Shown here in pieces: positions 44,462 to 52,820 of a stretch of DNA of 64,000 bases (its first letter is position 1; each line of letters begins with the position of its first letter). The translations under genes and the position numbers were made by a program. The notes beneath the pieces are model-generated. The model made no database searches, was not told where the DNA came from, and saw nothing but the letters and a program-made list of their open reading frames with translations. The stretch comes from Tateyamaria omphalii (lineage in GTDB: Bacteria > Pseudomonadota > Alphaproteobacteria > Rhodobacterales > Rhodobacteraceae), in contig NZ_JAHVHT010000001.1 of assembly GCF_019802125.1 (NCBI RefSeq), forward strand, positions 1,240,001 through 1,304,000. Reading direction: 5' to 3'.

Positions 44462-45880
44462 TCAGAAATCACGGTTTTCATAAGCACTTAGCGCCCGTTT
44501 GCGCCCTTCATCGGCAGGAACGATCGGGTCGGGGTAGTCGTCATCGGGCGCCATGTTCCACGACCGCGGGATCGCGTCGAAATAGGACAGCGCCTCAGCC
44601 GCCTTGTTGCTGCGCCCTTCGGCGATCCAGCGGCTGACGTAGTCGCGGTTCTTGTCAAACTTGTCGAGCTGGGTGACCGGGTTGAACACCCGGAAATAGG
44701 GTGTCGCATCGGGGCCGGAGCCCGCTGACCACTGCCACCCCATCGCATTGCTGGCCGGATCCCAATCGATCAGGCAGTCCTCGAACCACTTCTGCCCGAT
44801 CCGCCAGTGACACATCAGATGCTTGCACAGATACGATGCCACGATCATGCGACCCCGATTGTGCATCCGGCCGATCACATACATCTCGCGCATGGCGGCG
44901 TCGACGAACTGGATGCCGGTACGGCCCTGTTTCCAGGCTTTGACTTCGGCTTTCCGCTCGTCCTCGTTCCAGGGAAACGAATCCCAATCCTCTTTCCAGT
45001 TCTGATCCACGATACGCGGCGTGTGGTGCATCAGGTGATACGCAAATTCGCGCCACACCAGCTCCTTGAGGAAGGTCTCGGCCCCCGCCTTGCCTTCGTC
45101 AAGCGCGCGCACGCTCGCGTGCCAGCACTGGTGCGGGCTGATCTCCCCAAGCGCGAGATTTTCCGACAGGTTCGAGGTGCGATCTTCGGCCGGGATGTCG
45201 CGCCCGTCATCGTAGCTGGCAACTTTCGAGGCCATGAAAGCGCCCAGCCGGGATTGGGCCGCACTTTCACCCAGCCGCACATATGGGCGGACAATATCCG
45301 CACCGCGGTTCATCGCAGCGCCTAAGTTCCACTCATCGAGCGCCTCACTTTCCGGCCAGGCATCCGGCTTGGCAATGCTGCCGGGCGTGGACACGGGCGC
45401 ATCGACATCGCGATCCTTCACTGACCGCCAGAAGGGCGTGTAAACCTTGTAAAACCCGCCCGTTTTCGTCTCGGCTGTCCAGGGCTCGAACATCAGGTGC
45501 CCGCCATAGCTGCGCGCGTCGATGCCTGCATCCTTCAGTGTCTGCTTGATCTTTGTATCACGCTCCACGGCCTGCGGATCGTATAGCCGTGACCAATGGA
45601 CGGCCCCTGCCCCCGTTTCCTCGATCAGCTTTTGCAACACGTCCAGCGCGTCACCCGAACGGAAAATCAGCTTGCTGCCCTTATCGGCCAGCGATTGTGA
45701 AAGGTGCTCGACCCCCAGCCCCCAACGCCATTTCGGGGCGGCGCCCAGATCATCGACGCTATTGTCCCGGATCACCACCGGGATCACCGGTCGGCCACTG
45801 TCGCAGGCGGCTTTCAAGGCGGGATGATCGCTGAGCCGCAAATCGCGACGAAACCACATGATGATCGGTGTGCTGCTCAA
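44462..45880 (-). CDS. phrB: Deoxyribodipyrimidine photolyase (class I)
   Basis: 472 residues; repairs cyclobutane pyrimidine dimers using light. The antenna-binding N-terminal domain begins IIMWFRRDLRLSDHPAL. The FAD domain carries GIQFVDAAMREMYVIGRMHN, NRGRMIVASYLCKHL and DWDPASNAMGWQWSAGSGPD, with the electron-transfer tryptophans in place. These fit class I photolyase rather than FeS-type cryptochromes. Confidence 0.94.
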   Translation of the reverse strand: MSSTPIIMWFRRDLRLSDHPALKAACDSGRPVIPVVIRDNSVDDLGAAPKWRWGLGVEHLSQSLADKGSKLIFRSGDALDVLQKLIEETGAGAVHWSRLYDPQAVERDTKIKQTLKDAGIDARSYGGHLMFEPWTAETKTGGFYKVYTPFWRSVKDRDVDAPVSTPGSIAKPDAWPESEALDEWNLGAAMNRGADIVRPYVRLGESAAQSRLGAFMASKVASYDDGRDIPAEDRTSNLSENLALGEISPHQCWHASVRALDEGKAGAETFLKELVWREFAYHLMHHTPRIVDQNWKEDWDSFPWNEDERKAEVKAWKQGRTGIQFVDAAMREMYVIGRMHNRGRMIVASYLCKHLMCHWRIGQKWFEDCLIDWDPASNAMGWQWSAGSGPDATPYFRVFNPVTQLDKFDKNRDYVSRWIAEGRSNKAAEALSYFDAIPRSWNMAPDDDYPDPIVPADEGRKRALSAYENRDF

Positions 45881-45958
45881 CGCCGCATCCTCTTTTTCTT
45901 ACCGGGACTTACGTAGCCCGCGTGCAGTTGGATCAAGATGTCGCAGGGTGCCTTTGCG

Positions 45959-47185
45959 TCAAAGAACGGCGTCGAGGGCTGTCAGCAGTTGGTCGATCTC
46001 CGCATCGCTCGTGTAATGCGTGAAACTCAAGCGCAGCACGCCGCGGTCCGGGTCGACACCCATGGCTTGTAAAGCGCGCACCGCGTAGAAGTCACCGCCA
46101 CCCGCCATGATGCCGTGCTCTGCCAATTCCGCAGCGACAGCCACAGGGTCGCGGCCCAGATCCAGCGCTACTGTCGGAGCGCGCGCAACCGCGTCGGTTG
46201 GGCCGATCACGCGCAGGTCGTTTCGGTCTTTCAGGGCGGCCATCACGCGGGCGAGCGCCTCAACTTCGCGGGCGCGCATCAGGTCGTGAACGGTTTGTCC
46301 CCGCGGGGACACTTGTGTGCCACCCCCACCTATATGGTGATCGTAGAGGTCATCCACGTAATCTGCCATGCCTGCACAGGCCGCGACCTGTGCGTGGTCA
46401 GGGCCTGCCGGGGTGAACCGCTTGTAGAGCGTTCCCGCGTTGAAATAGTGACCTTGGTTCGGCAAGAGCTCTCCCAAGGCGCGGCGGATGACCATCAGGC
46501 CCTGGTGGGGGCCGTAGGTCTTGTAGGCCGAAAACAGATAGATGTCGGGACCAAGTGTGCCGACATCGGGGAAGCCGTGGGGCGCGTAGCTGACGCCGTC
46601 GACGCAGACGAAGGCCCCGGCGGCGTGGGCCAGTGCGGTGATTTCGGTCACCGGATTGATCTCTCCCACCACGTTCGAGCAGTGGGGAAAGCAGACCAGC
46701 CGCACCTTTTCATCCAGCAGGTTTTCCAAAGCGGCAGGGTCCAGATGCCCGGTACCGGGATCGACCTGCCATTCGCGCACCTCGAACCCACGTTCCGCAA
46801 GACGGCGCCAGGGGCCGGAGTTCGCCTCGTGATCCTGGTTGGTGACGATGATCGCCTCACCCGGCTGCATCATCCCGGCAAATGCATTTGCCAGCACGTA
46901 GGTGTTTTGGGTGGTTGAGGGGCCAAAGCTCAGCTCATCCGTTTCCACACCCAGAATGGCGGCCATACGTGTCCGCGCCTCGTCCATCTCCTCACCGCCC
47001 AGTCGCGACGCCTCGTAGTCCGCGTAAGGCTGCACCTTGCGCTGCGTATAGAAGCGAAAGAGCCGGTCGATGACCTGTTTGCAGGTATAGCTGCCGCCTG
47101 CATTCTCAAAGAACGCCTGTCCTTGCAGGGAGGGTTCGGAAAACGCCGGGAACTGGGCGCGGACGAAATCTAGATCAAGGGACAT
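45959..47185 (-). CDS. Cysteine desulfurase-like aminotransferase class V enzyme
   Basis: 408 residues of the NifS/SufS-like PLP fold. The PLP lysine lies in LFSAYKTYGPHQGLMV; conserved blocks are VTNQDHEANSGPWRRLAERG and FVCVDGVSYAPHGFPDVG. The catalytic cysteine loop typical of SufS is not evident, so it may belong to the 'cysteine desulfurase-like, VC1184' group with unknown substrate. The start at 47185 (MSLDLDFVRAQFPAF) is used. A terminator of the upstream transporter lies just before it. Confidence 0.83.
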   Translation of the reverse strand: MSLDLDFVRAQFPAFSEPSLQGQAFFENAGGSYTCKQVIDRLFRFYTQRKVQPYADYEASRLGGEEMDEARTRMAAILGVETDELSFGPSTTQNTYVLANAFAGMMQPGEAIIVTNQDHEANSGPWRRLAERGFEVREWQVDPGTGHLDPAALENLLDEKVRLVCFPHCSNVVGEINPVTEITALAHAAGAFVCVDGVSYAPHGFPDVGTLGPDIYLFSAYKTYGPHQGLMVIRRALGELLPNQGHYFNAGTLYKRFTPAGPDHAQVAACAGMADYVDDLYDHHIGGGGTQVSPRGQTVHDLMRAREVEALARVMAALKDRNDLRVIGPTDAVARAPTVALDLGRDPVAVAAELAEHGIMAGGGDFYAVRALQAMGVDPDRGVLRLSFTHYTSDAEIDQLLTALDAVL

Positions 47186-47218
47186 GGGCGGGCCTTTCAA
47201 CGTCACGCCCAGAGTACG

Positions 47219-47249
47219 AAAAAGGCCCCGGCACGCAAGCGCCGGGGCC
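47219..47249 (-). terminator. Rho-independent terminator after the first BCCT gene
   Basis: 9-bp stem GGCCCCGGC (47224-47232) with GCCGGGGCC (47241-47249) and an 8-base loop. On the reverse strand it is followed directly by TTTTT. It ends the transporter transcript before the desulfurase-like gene. Confidence 0.92.
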
Positions 47250-47274
47250 CATGATTTACGCGTGTGACTGCGTG

Positions 47275-48969
47275 CTACTCGGCAGGCGACAGCCCGTTGC
47301 CCGTGGCGCCCGGAATTTCCGAGTGCACGGCCGGGACGCCTGCAGCCTCGCGGCGACCGTCATTGTAGATCGCCTTGATCAGGGCCAGACACATCAGCGC
47401 CATTACGATCGAGAACGGCAGCGCCCCGATCACCATGGCGGTTTGGATGGCCCCGGTCCCGCCGGAGATCAGCAGACCCGCCACCACAAGACCCAGGGCA
47501 GAACCCCAGAACAGGATGTGCGGACGTGCCTTTGGACCTTCGTCACCGGCAGCGTTGATCGTGTTCACGATCAGCACAGCGGAGTCGGCGGACGTCACGA
47601 GGAACGTCATCAGCAGGACAACGATCACGACCGCCATAGCCCAAGCCAGGAACTGCGCGATGGGCGCCAGCATGAACTCGGTCATGGCAAAGATCTTGTC
47701 GCCATTGGCCGCGTCCAGAATGACACCACCTGCATCGCCGTTCAGCTCGAGGTCGATGGCGGTGCCACCGGCCCAGGAGAACCAGACAAAGCACATCAGA
47801 GACGGCACGATCATCGCACCCAGCACGAACTCGCGGATGGTCCGACCGCGCGAGATGCGCGCCAGGAACAGGCCAACGAAGGGTGCGAACGCGATCCACC
47901 AGGCCCAGTAGAACACCGGCCACCAGCCCTGCCATTGCGCCAGCAGGAACGCTTCGGAGCCTTCGACACCGTCAGAGGCGTAGACGTTGAAGCTGAGCCA
48001 CGGCAGCGCGATCAGGTAGTCCCAGATGCCCACAAAGAAGGCCGCAGCACCAAAGAACGTCGCCCCGAACAGGATGAAGAAGCCCAGCAGGAAGATGGAC
48101 AGCACCATATTGATGTTGGACAGCCATTTGATGCCCTTGCCCACGCCGGACAGCGCCGACAGGGTCGAGGCGCCCATGATGACCAGAAGGGCCACGATGA
48201 TGCCGAGTGTGGTTGCGGAACCGCTTTCTTCCATCAGGCCACCGATGCCGATCCGGGTCAGGCCAGCCACGAACTGCTCAACGCCGAAGCCGAGCGTTTG
48301 CGCCACCCCGAGGATGGTCGCCACAACGGCCACGATGTCGATCAGGTTGCCCAAAAAGCCCGAGAGCTTGGCACCGAAGAGCGGTGTCAGCGACGAGCGG
48401 ATCGTCAGGGGCAAACCGCGGCGGTAGCTGAAGAACGCCAGCGCCAAACCGGCGATGGCGTAACAGGCCCAAGCGCCAAGACCCCAGTGCAGGAACGACC
48501 AGACATAGGCCTCGCGCACGTTGTCCGCACCCAGCGCTGTCGTGGTGCCTTGGATGACGGACGGGTTGTTCTTGAAGTGTGCCACCGGTTCGGCCACGGC
48601 CCAGGTCAGCATGCCCACGCCGATCCCGGCGCCGAACATCATGGAAAACCACGAGAAGTTACTGAATTCAGGCTTTTCACCAGGTTGGCCGAGGTTCAGC
48701 TTGCCTGCGGTCGGCCAGATGGCAAGGCCAAGGCAAACCAGCACGAAGAATGTCACCACCCAGATGTACCACGCGGCGAAGTTTTCGAGGATGACGCTGT
48801 TCCAGTCGCCTAGGATCGTGCCAGCCTCGGTTGGCCAGACGATACACCAGACGACAAGTAAACTGATGATGATCTTACTGATCACCGCAACATTGACGCT
48901 GAACCCGCGATAAAAACCGCTGTCGGCGGTCTTGATCGGAAGCTCCGTCAAAGGAGGTTGAATAGACAT
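47275..48969 (-). CDS. BCCT-family betaine/choline/carnitine transporter (copy 1)
   Basis: 564 residues with about twelve membrane helices. The helix-8 signature WWPVFYWAWWIAFAPFVGLF and the helix-3 glycine stretch MMFGAGIGVGMLTWAVAEPV identify a sodium- or proton-coupled quaternary-ammonium (or DMSP) transporter. ATG at 48969 follows AGGAAGG; the in-frame start at 49023 is not supported. The palindrome at 48983-49000 lies just upstream. It is a divergent paralogue of the gene at 49416. Confidence 0.93.
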   Translation of the reverse strand: MSIQPPLTELPIKTADSGFYRGFSVNVAVISKIIISLLVVWCIVWPTEAGTILGDWNSVILENFAAWYIWVVTFFVLVCLGLAIWPTAGKLNLGQPGEKPEFSNFSWFSMMFGAGIGVGMLTWAVAEPVAHFKNNPSVIQGTTTALGADNVREAYVWSFLHWGLGAWACYAIAGLALAFFSYRRGLPLTIRSSLTPLFGAKLSGFLGNLIDIVAVVATILGVAQTLGFGVEQFVAGLTRIGIGGLMEESGSATTLGIIVALLVIMGASTLSALSGVGKGIKWLSNINMVLSIFLLGFFILFGATFFGAAAFFVGIWDYLIALPWLSFNVYASDGVEGSEAFLLAQWQGWWPVFYWAWWIAFAPFVGLFLARISRGRTIREFVLGAMIVPSLMCFVWFSWAGGTAIDLELNGDAGGVILDAANGDKIFAMTEFMLAPIAQFLAWAMAVVIVVLLMTFLVTSADSAVLIVNTINAAGDEGPKARPHILFWGSALGLVVAGLLISGGTGAIQTAMVIGALPFSIVMALMCLALIKAIYNDGRREAAGVPAVHSEIPGATGNGLSPAE

Positions 48970-48982
48970 GGTTACCTTCCTG

Positions 48983-49000
48983 TTGTCATTTTTATGACAA
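48983..49000. promoter_or_regulatory. Perfect palindrome just upstream of BCCT copy 1
   Basis: TTGTCAT-TTTT-ATGACAA, a perfect 7-bp inverted repeat with a 4-base centre. It begins 14 bases before the ATG and abuts the ribosome-binding site. It could be an operator or, in RNA, a hairpin. The half-site ATGACAA also occurs in the GntR-gene promoter at 55991-55997. Confidence 0.55.
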
Positions 49001-49415
49001 TAGAAAAGCATGGGTCCGCGCATTGGCGAAGGGTTAATTGCTGCATTCGGCGTCGTAATTGGCGCAAGATCGCCGGTTTTGTGTCGTATATGAAATTCGA
49101 GTAGGCAATTTCAGTCTTCTTCGCCAAGACACGCTTAAGAATGCGCCTGATCCGGCACTGTCCCCGTTGCGTTTGTCTCATTTTTTCAAGATTCGGACGC
49201 AAAATCGGTGTTTGACCGACAAAAAACGTCAAATACCAGCGGGCTGCCGTCGCAGAATCACCAGTTTTCGCAAGCAACCCTGCCACCCTTATGCACGTAG
49301 CGCGCGAAGATGCGTTTCAATGTGAGCGACGTGCACATCCACGAGAGTTTCGCCCGCAGATTTGCCGGTCAGACAGACACCGGATCAGACAAAAAAATCA
49401 CAGGGAGCCAGTTCA
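49001..49415. other. Divergent region between the two BCCT genes
   Basis: About 415 bases carrying the promoters of both transporter genes. Apart from the palindrome at its left edge and the GGGAG ribosome-binding site of the right gene, I see no RNA gene or repeat that I can support. Confidence 0.5.
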
Positions 49416-51257
49416 ATGGCGATACGAGAACCGTTTACGGATCTTGAGATCAACACTCAGGATTCCGGATTTTACAAAGGACATAGCCTGCCCATCGCGC
49501 TGATCTCGAAAGTCACGATGGTGGCTTTGGTACTGTGGGCGATCCTTTGGCCTGTTACGGCCACCCAGACGCTGGATGCGTGGAATTGGGCCACGCTGCA
49601 GGATTTCAATGCCTTCTACATCATTTCGGTTGGCTTCTTTGCGTTTTTCCTTTTCGTGCTGGCGGCCCTGCCCGTCGGCAAACGCAAGCTGGGCGGCGAG
49701 GACACGCAGACGGAATTCACCACCTTTTCATGGTTCGCGATGATGTTCGGCGCGGGTTTGGGCGTAGGCCTGATGGTCTTTGCCACGGCAGAGCCGGTGG
49801 GTCTGTGGGGCTCGAACCCTGTGATCCTGGCGCAAGGTGCCGATCCGAACAGTGCCGACGCCGTGCAATCGGCGTTCCGCTATTCGTTGCTGCATTTCGG
49901 ATTTCATGCCTGGGCTATCTACGTGATCACCGGGCTGAGCCTGGCCTACTATGCCTATACCCGTGACATGCCCCTCACGATCCGGTCGGCGCTGACCCCG
50001 CTTCTGGGCCGCTTTGCCAATGGATTTCTGGGCCATGTCGTCGATGTGCTGGGGGTTGTGGCAACGATCCTCGGGGTTGCGGTGACCATCGGTTACGGGG
50101 TGAGCCAGTTTGTCGATGGTGTTTACAACGTGACCGGGATGGAGTGGTTGATGGGCGATGCGGCGGAGGGTGCAGCCCCCAAACCCTCAACCGTGGGACT
50201 GCTTGCAGCCCTTGGCATCATCATGGGTATGTCGATCCTGTCGGCGGTGTCTGGTGTCGGGCGCGGGATCAAGTATCTGTCGAACCTCAACCTCGTTCTG
50301 TCGATGCTGCTGCTCCTGACCTTCGTTGTCTTTGGTTCGTTCCTCTTTGCGCTCACGACCTATGGCACAGCCTTGGCGGACTACCTTTGGAACTTCATCC
50401 CGCTCAGCTTCGAAGCCTACAGCCCCCTGTCGCAAGAGGCGTTCACAACCGCCCTGCCCGCCCAGGCCGAGCCGCTTGCCGGCGCACTCTACGCCGGGGC
50501 CACGGATGCGTGGGGCAGCTATGATGGCTTTGTCGCCGGGCTCGAGGGCGAGGCAGCATCGCTTGATCCGTCCGCTCAGGCCGCAGCCTATGAGGCGGGT
50601 GCCCAAGGGCGCCTGTTTGGTTGGCAGTCGGGGTGGACGACGTTCTACTGGGCGTGGTGGATTGCCTTCTCGCCCTTTGTCGGACTGTTTCTGGCACGCA
50701 TTTCCAAGGGGCGCACGGTGCGCGAGTTCATCCTGGGCTGTGTCATCGCACCGTCACTGGTGTGCTTTGCATGGCTGACGATCCTTGGTGGGACCGCGGT
50801 CAACAACGAGCTGCAGGGCGTGGCCGATGGTGCCATCATTGCCGCCTCAAACACCAACAAGCTGTTTGTGTCGCTGGAGATGATCCTGCCGGACTGGCTG
50901 TTGGGTGCTGTGATCCTGATGTGCGTGGTACTGATCATGACCTTCCTCGTGACATCGGCAGACTCGGGCATTCTGGTGATGAACACGATCATGTCCGGCG
51001 GTGCGCAGGAAACGGGAATCCGGCACCGCATCGTCTGGGGCCTGATCCTGACCGGTGTGATTGCAAGCCTGCTGATTGCAGGTGCGATTGATCCCAACAA
51101 TGCCGACGCGCTTGCGCCCCTTCAGGACGCGATGATCGTGGGCGCCCTGCCCTTTACCTTCGTCATGGTGCTGATGGCGGTGGCGTTGGCAAAGGCGTTG
51201 ATCAACGACAGCCGCCGGGAAAAGGCGGATGACGCGGTGGGCCAACCTGCCGAGTGA
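49416..51257 (+). CDS. BCCT-family transporter (copy 2, with extra loop)
   Basis: 613 residues. Helix-8 signature WTTFYWAWWIAFSPFVGLF and helix-3 stretch MMFGAGLGVGLMVFATAEPV. Compared with copy 1 it has an insertion of about 60 residues in an external loop (from SFEAYSPLSQEAFTTAL to EAGAQGRLFGWQS), rich in Ala, Gly and acidic residues. The ATG at 49416 (MAIREPFTDLEINTQDSGFY) is preceded by GGGAG. The two copies share an unusual N-terminus (DSGFYRG/DSGFYKG), so they arose by duplication and diverged in substrate or energy coupling. Confidence 0.93.
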   Translation: MAIREPFTDLEINTQDSGFYKGHSLPIALISKVTMVALVLWAILWPVTATQTLDAWNWATLQDFNAFYIISVGFFAFFLFVLAALPVGKRKLGGEDTQTEFTTFSWFAMMFGAGLGVGLMVFATAEPVGLWGSNPVILAQGADPNSADAVQSAFRYSLLHFGFHAWAIYVITGLSLAYYAYTRDMPLTIRSALTPLLGRFANGFLGHVVDVLGVVATILGVAVTIGYGVSQFVDGVYNVTGMEWLMGDAAEGAAPKPSTVGLLAALGIIMGMSILSAVSGVGRGIKYLSNLNLVLSMLLLLTFVVFGSFLFALTTYGTALADYLWNFIPLSFEAYSPLSQEAFTTALPAQAEPLAGALYAGATDAWGSYDGFVAGLEGEAASLDPSAQAAAYEAGAQGRLFGWQSGWTTFYWAWWIAFSPFVGLFLARISKGRTVREFILGCVIAPSLVCFAWLTILGGTAVNNELQGVADGAIIAASNTNKLFVSLEMILPDWLLGAVILMCVVLIMTFLVTSADSGILVMNTIMSGGAQETGIRHRIVWGLILTGVIASLLIAGAIDPNNADALAPLQDAMIVGALPFTFVMVLMAVALAKALINDSRREKADDAVGQPAE

Positions 51258-51261
51258 TGCC

Positions 51262-51290
51262 GTAGGGTGCGCAGTTAATGCGCACCCTAC
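51262..51290. terminator. Bidirectional stem-loop between convergent BCCT and HIT genes
   Basis: 11-bp perfect stem GTAGGGTGCGC (51262-51272) with GCGCACCCTAC (51280-51290) and a 7-base loop. It lacks a T run. It overlaps the HIT-gene stop codon and begins four bases after the transporter stop. Confidence 0.6.
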
Positions 51291-51703
51291 AGGGCTGCGC
51301 TGATCTTTTCGGCGTGGCCCTTGATCACATCCATATCGCCCATCGTGCCAGGTGGGCGCATGGAGACACCTTCGTGCCGCGGGTGAATGTGGAAATGCAG
51401 GTGAAAGACCTCTTGCCCGCCTGCCGTTTCGTTGAATTGCTGAAGGGTGATCCCGTCGGCATCAAATGCCGACTTGGCTGCATTCGCCACTTTCTTGACC
51501 GTTGACATGACCGCCGCCAATTGCGCGTCGGATGCGTCGAGCACATTGCGGCACGGCGTCTTGGGGATCACAAGGCAATGCCCGTCCGTGCGTGGCATGA
51601 TGTCCATGAAACACAGGGTGTCATCATCTTCATAGACCTTGAAGCATGGGATCTCCCCCCGCAGGATCTGGGCGAAGATATTGTTGTCGTCATAGGCGGT
51701 CAT
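51287..51703 (-). CDS. HIT-family nucleotide hydrolase
   Basis: 138 residues. The histidine triad appears as HLHFHIHPR near residue 97-105, and the N-terminal block IFAQILRGEIPCFKVYEDDD fits the HinT/Hit branch, which cleaves nucleoside phosphoramidates or related nucleotides. The start at 51703 (MTAYDDNNIF) is chosen over the long open frame upstream. It lies 41 bases after acuI. Confidence 0.9.
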   Translation of the reverse strand: MTAYDDNNIFAQILRGEIPCFKVYEDDDTLCFMDIMPRTDGHCLVIPKTPCRNVLDASDAQLAAVMSTVKKVANAAKSAFDADGITLQQFNETAGGQEVFHLHFHIHPRHEGVSMRPPGTMGDMDVIKGHAEKISAAL

Positions 51704-51744
51704 GCGGGTCTCCGAATGGGTGGTCGAAGACCCGTTTAGACCGA

Positions 51745-52731
51745 TCAGGCGTTCACGTCGACCACGACGCGGCCCTTGACCTGACCTTTCAGAATGTCTG
51801 CCCCCAGTTGCGGCAGGTCGGACAGGGTTGCGGGCTGCACCATGGCCTCGAGCTTGTCCATGGGCAGGTCCTTGGCGATGCGCTGCCACGCGCGGACGCG
51901 GTTGTCATAGGGCTGCATCACGCTGTCAATGCCCAGAAGGTTCACGCCGCGCAGCAGGAAGGGAATGACGGTGGCGGGAAGGCCTGCGCCTCCCGCAAGG
52001 CCGACGGCCGCAACGGATGCACCATACTCCATCTGCCCCAGCACGCGCGCTAGCATCGCGCCACCGACGGCATCAACGCAGCCGCCCCACGTTTCGGACT
52101 CCAGCGGGCGCTTGGTGGTTTCGTTAATCTCTTCCCGCGCGACGATCTGCGTCGCGCCGAGAGAGGTCAGGTAGTCCGCCGTCTCAGGCCGACCGGTCAC
52201 GCCAGCGACCTTGTGGCCGAGGTTGGCCAGGATCGCGGTGGCTACAGAACCGACCCCGCCAGCGGCGCCTGTGACCAGCACCGGTCCCGGCTTGATCCCG
52301 TGATCTTCCAACGCCATCACGGCGAGCATCGCGGTGAACCCAGCCGTGCCCACGGCCATGGCTTGCCGTGTGTCCAGCCCGTCGGGCAGCGGCACCAGCC
52401 AGTCGGCCTTCACCCGCGCCTTCTGCGAGTAGCCGCCCCAATGCGCCTCACCGACGCGCCAGCCTGTCAGCACGACCTTGTCGCCGGGCTTGTAGCGGTC
52501 ATCGTCCGATGCCTCGACGGTGCCTGCAAAATCGATGCCCGGCACATGCGGATACTTGCGCACCAGACCGCCTCCTGGGCCAATGCACAAACCATCCTTG
52601 TAGTTCACGGTCGAGTATTCGACCGCCACGGTCACCTCAGCCTGTGGCAGATCGTCCAGCGACAGTTCGGTCACCGCAGCGGACGTCTTGCCGCTTTCCT
52701 CATCCTTGTTGACCACCAGTGCATTGAACAT
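51745..52731 (-). CDS. acuI: Acryloyl-CoA reductase AcuI
   Basis: 328-residue zinc-free medium-chain reductase that turns acryloyl-CoA into propionyl-CoA, detoxifying acrylate formed from DMSP. Key blocks are YSTVNYKDGLCIGPGGGLVRKYPHVPGID (split here: STVNYKDGLCIG and KYPHVPGIDFAGTV) and VLVTGAAGGVGSVATAIL for NADPH. The ATG at 52731 has GGAGAG five bases before it; the in-frame 52743 is weaker. Its place downstream of dmdA matches the arrangement I know from Ruegeria pomeroyi. Confidence 0.93.
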   Translation of the reverse strand: MFNALVVNKDEESGKTSAAVTELSLDDLPQAEVTVAVEYSTVNYKDGLCIGPGGGLVRKYPHVPGIDFAGTVEASDDDRYKPGDKVVLTGWRVGEAHWGGYSQKARVKADWLVPLPDGLDTRQAMAVGTAGFTAMLAVMALEDHGIKPGPVLVTGAAGGVGSVATAILANLGHKVAGVTGRPETADYLTSLGATQIVAREEINETTKRPLESETWGGCVDAVGGAMLARVLGQMEYGASVAAVGLAGGAGLPATVIPFLLRGVNLLGIDSVMQPYDNRVRAWQRIAKDLPMDKLEAMVQPATLSDLPQLGADILKGQVKGRVVVDVNA

Positions 52732-52779
52732 GTCGCTCTCCATGTCGCGAAGGGTCCACCCCTTCTCTGTTTCAAAAAA

Positions 52780-52811
52780 ATCCCGGGGAGTCTGAGGGGC
52801 TGGCCCCTCAG
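52780..52811 (-). terminator. Palindromic element between dmdA and acuI
   Basis: Perfect 8-bp stem CTGAGGGG (52792-52799) with CCCCTCAG (52804-52811) and a 4-base loop; on the reverse strand it is followed by ACTCCCCGGGA and then seven T residues. It could reduce acuI transcription from the dmdA promoter. The flanking CTGTTTCAAAAA...TCCC recurs at 60101. Confidence 0.55.
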
Positions 52812-52820
52812 TCCCGTACT

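Noticed and set aside
47251-48813. 520-codon forward open frame
   Set aside because: Antisense to BCCT transporter copy 1; polar, His/Gln/Arg-rich with no domain, a typical shadow of a membrane-protein gene.
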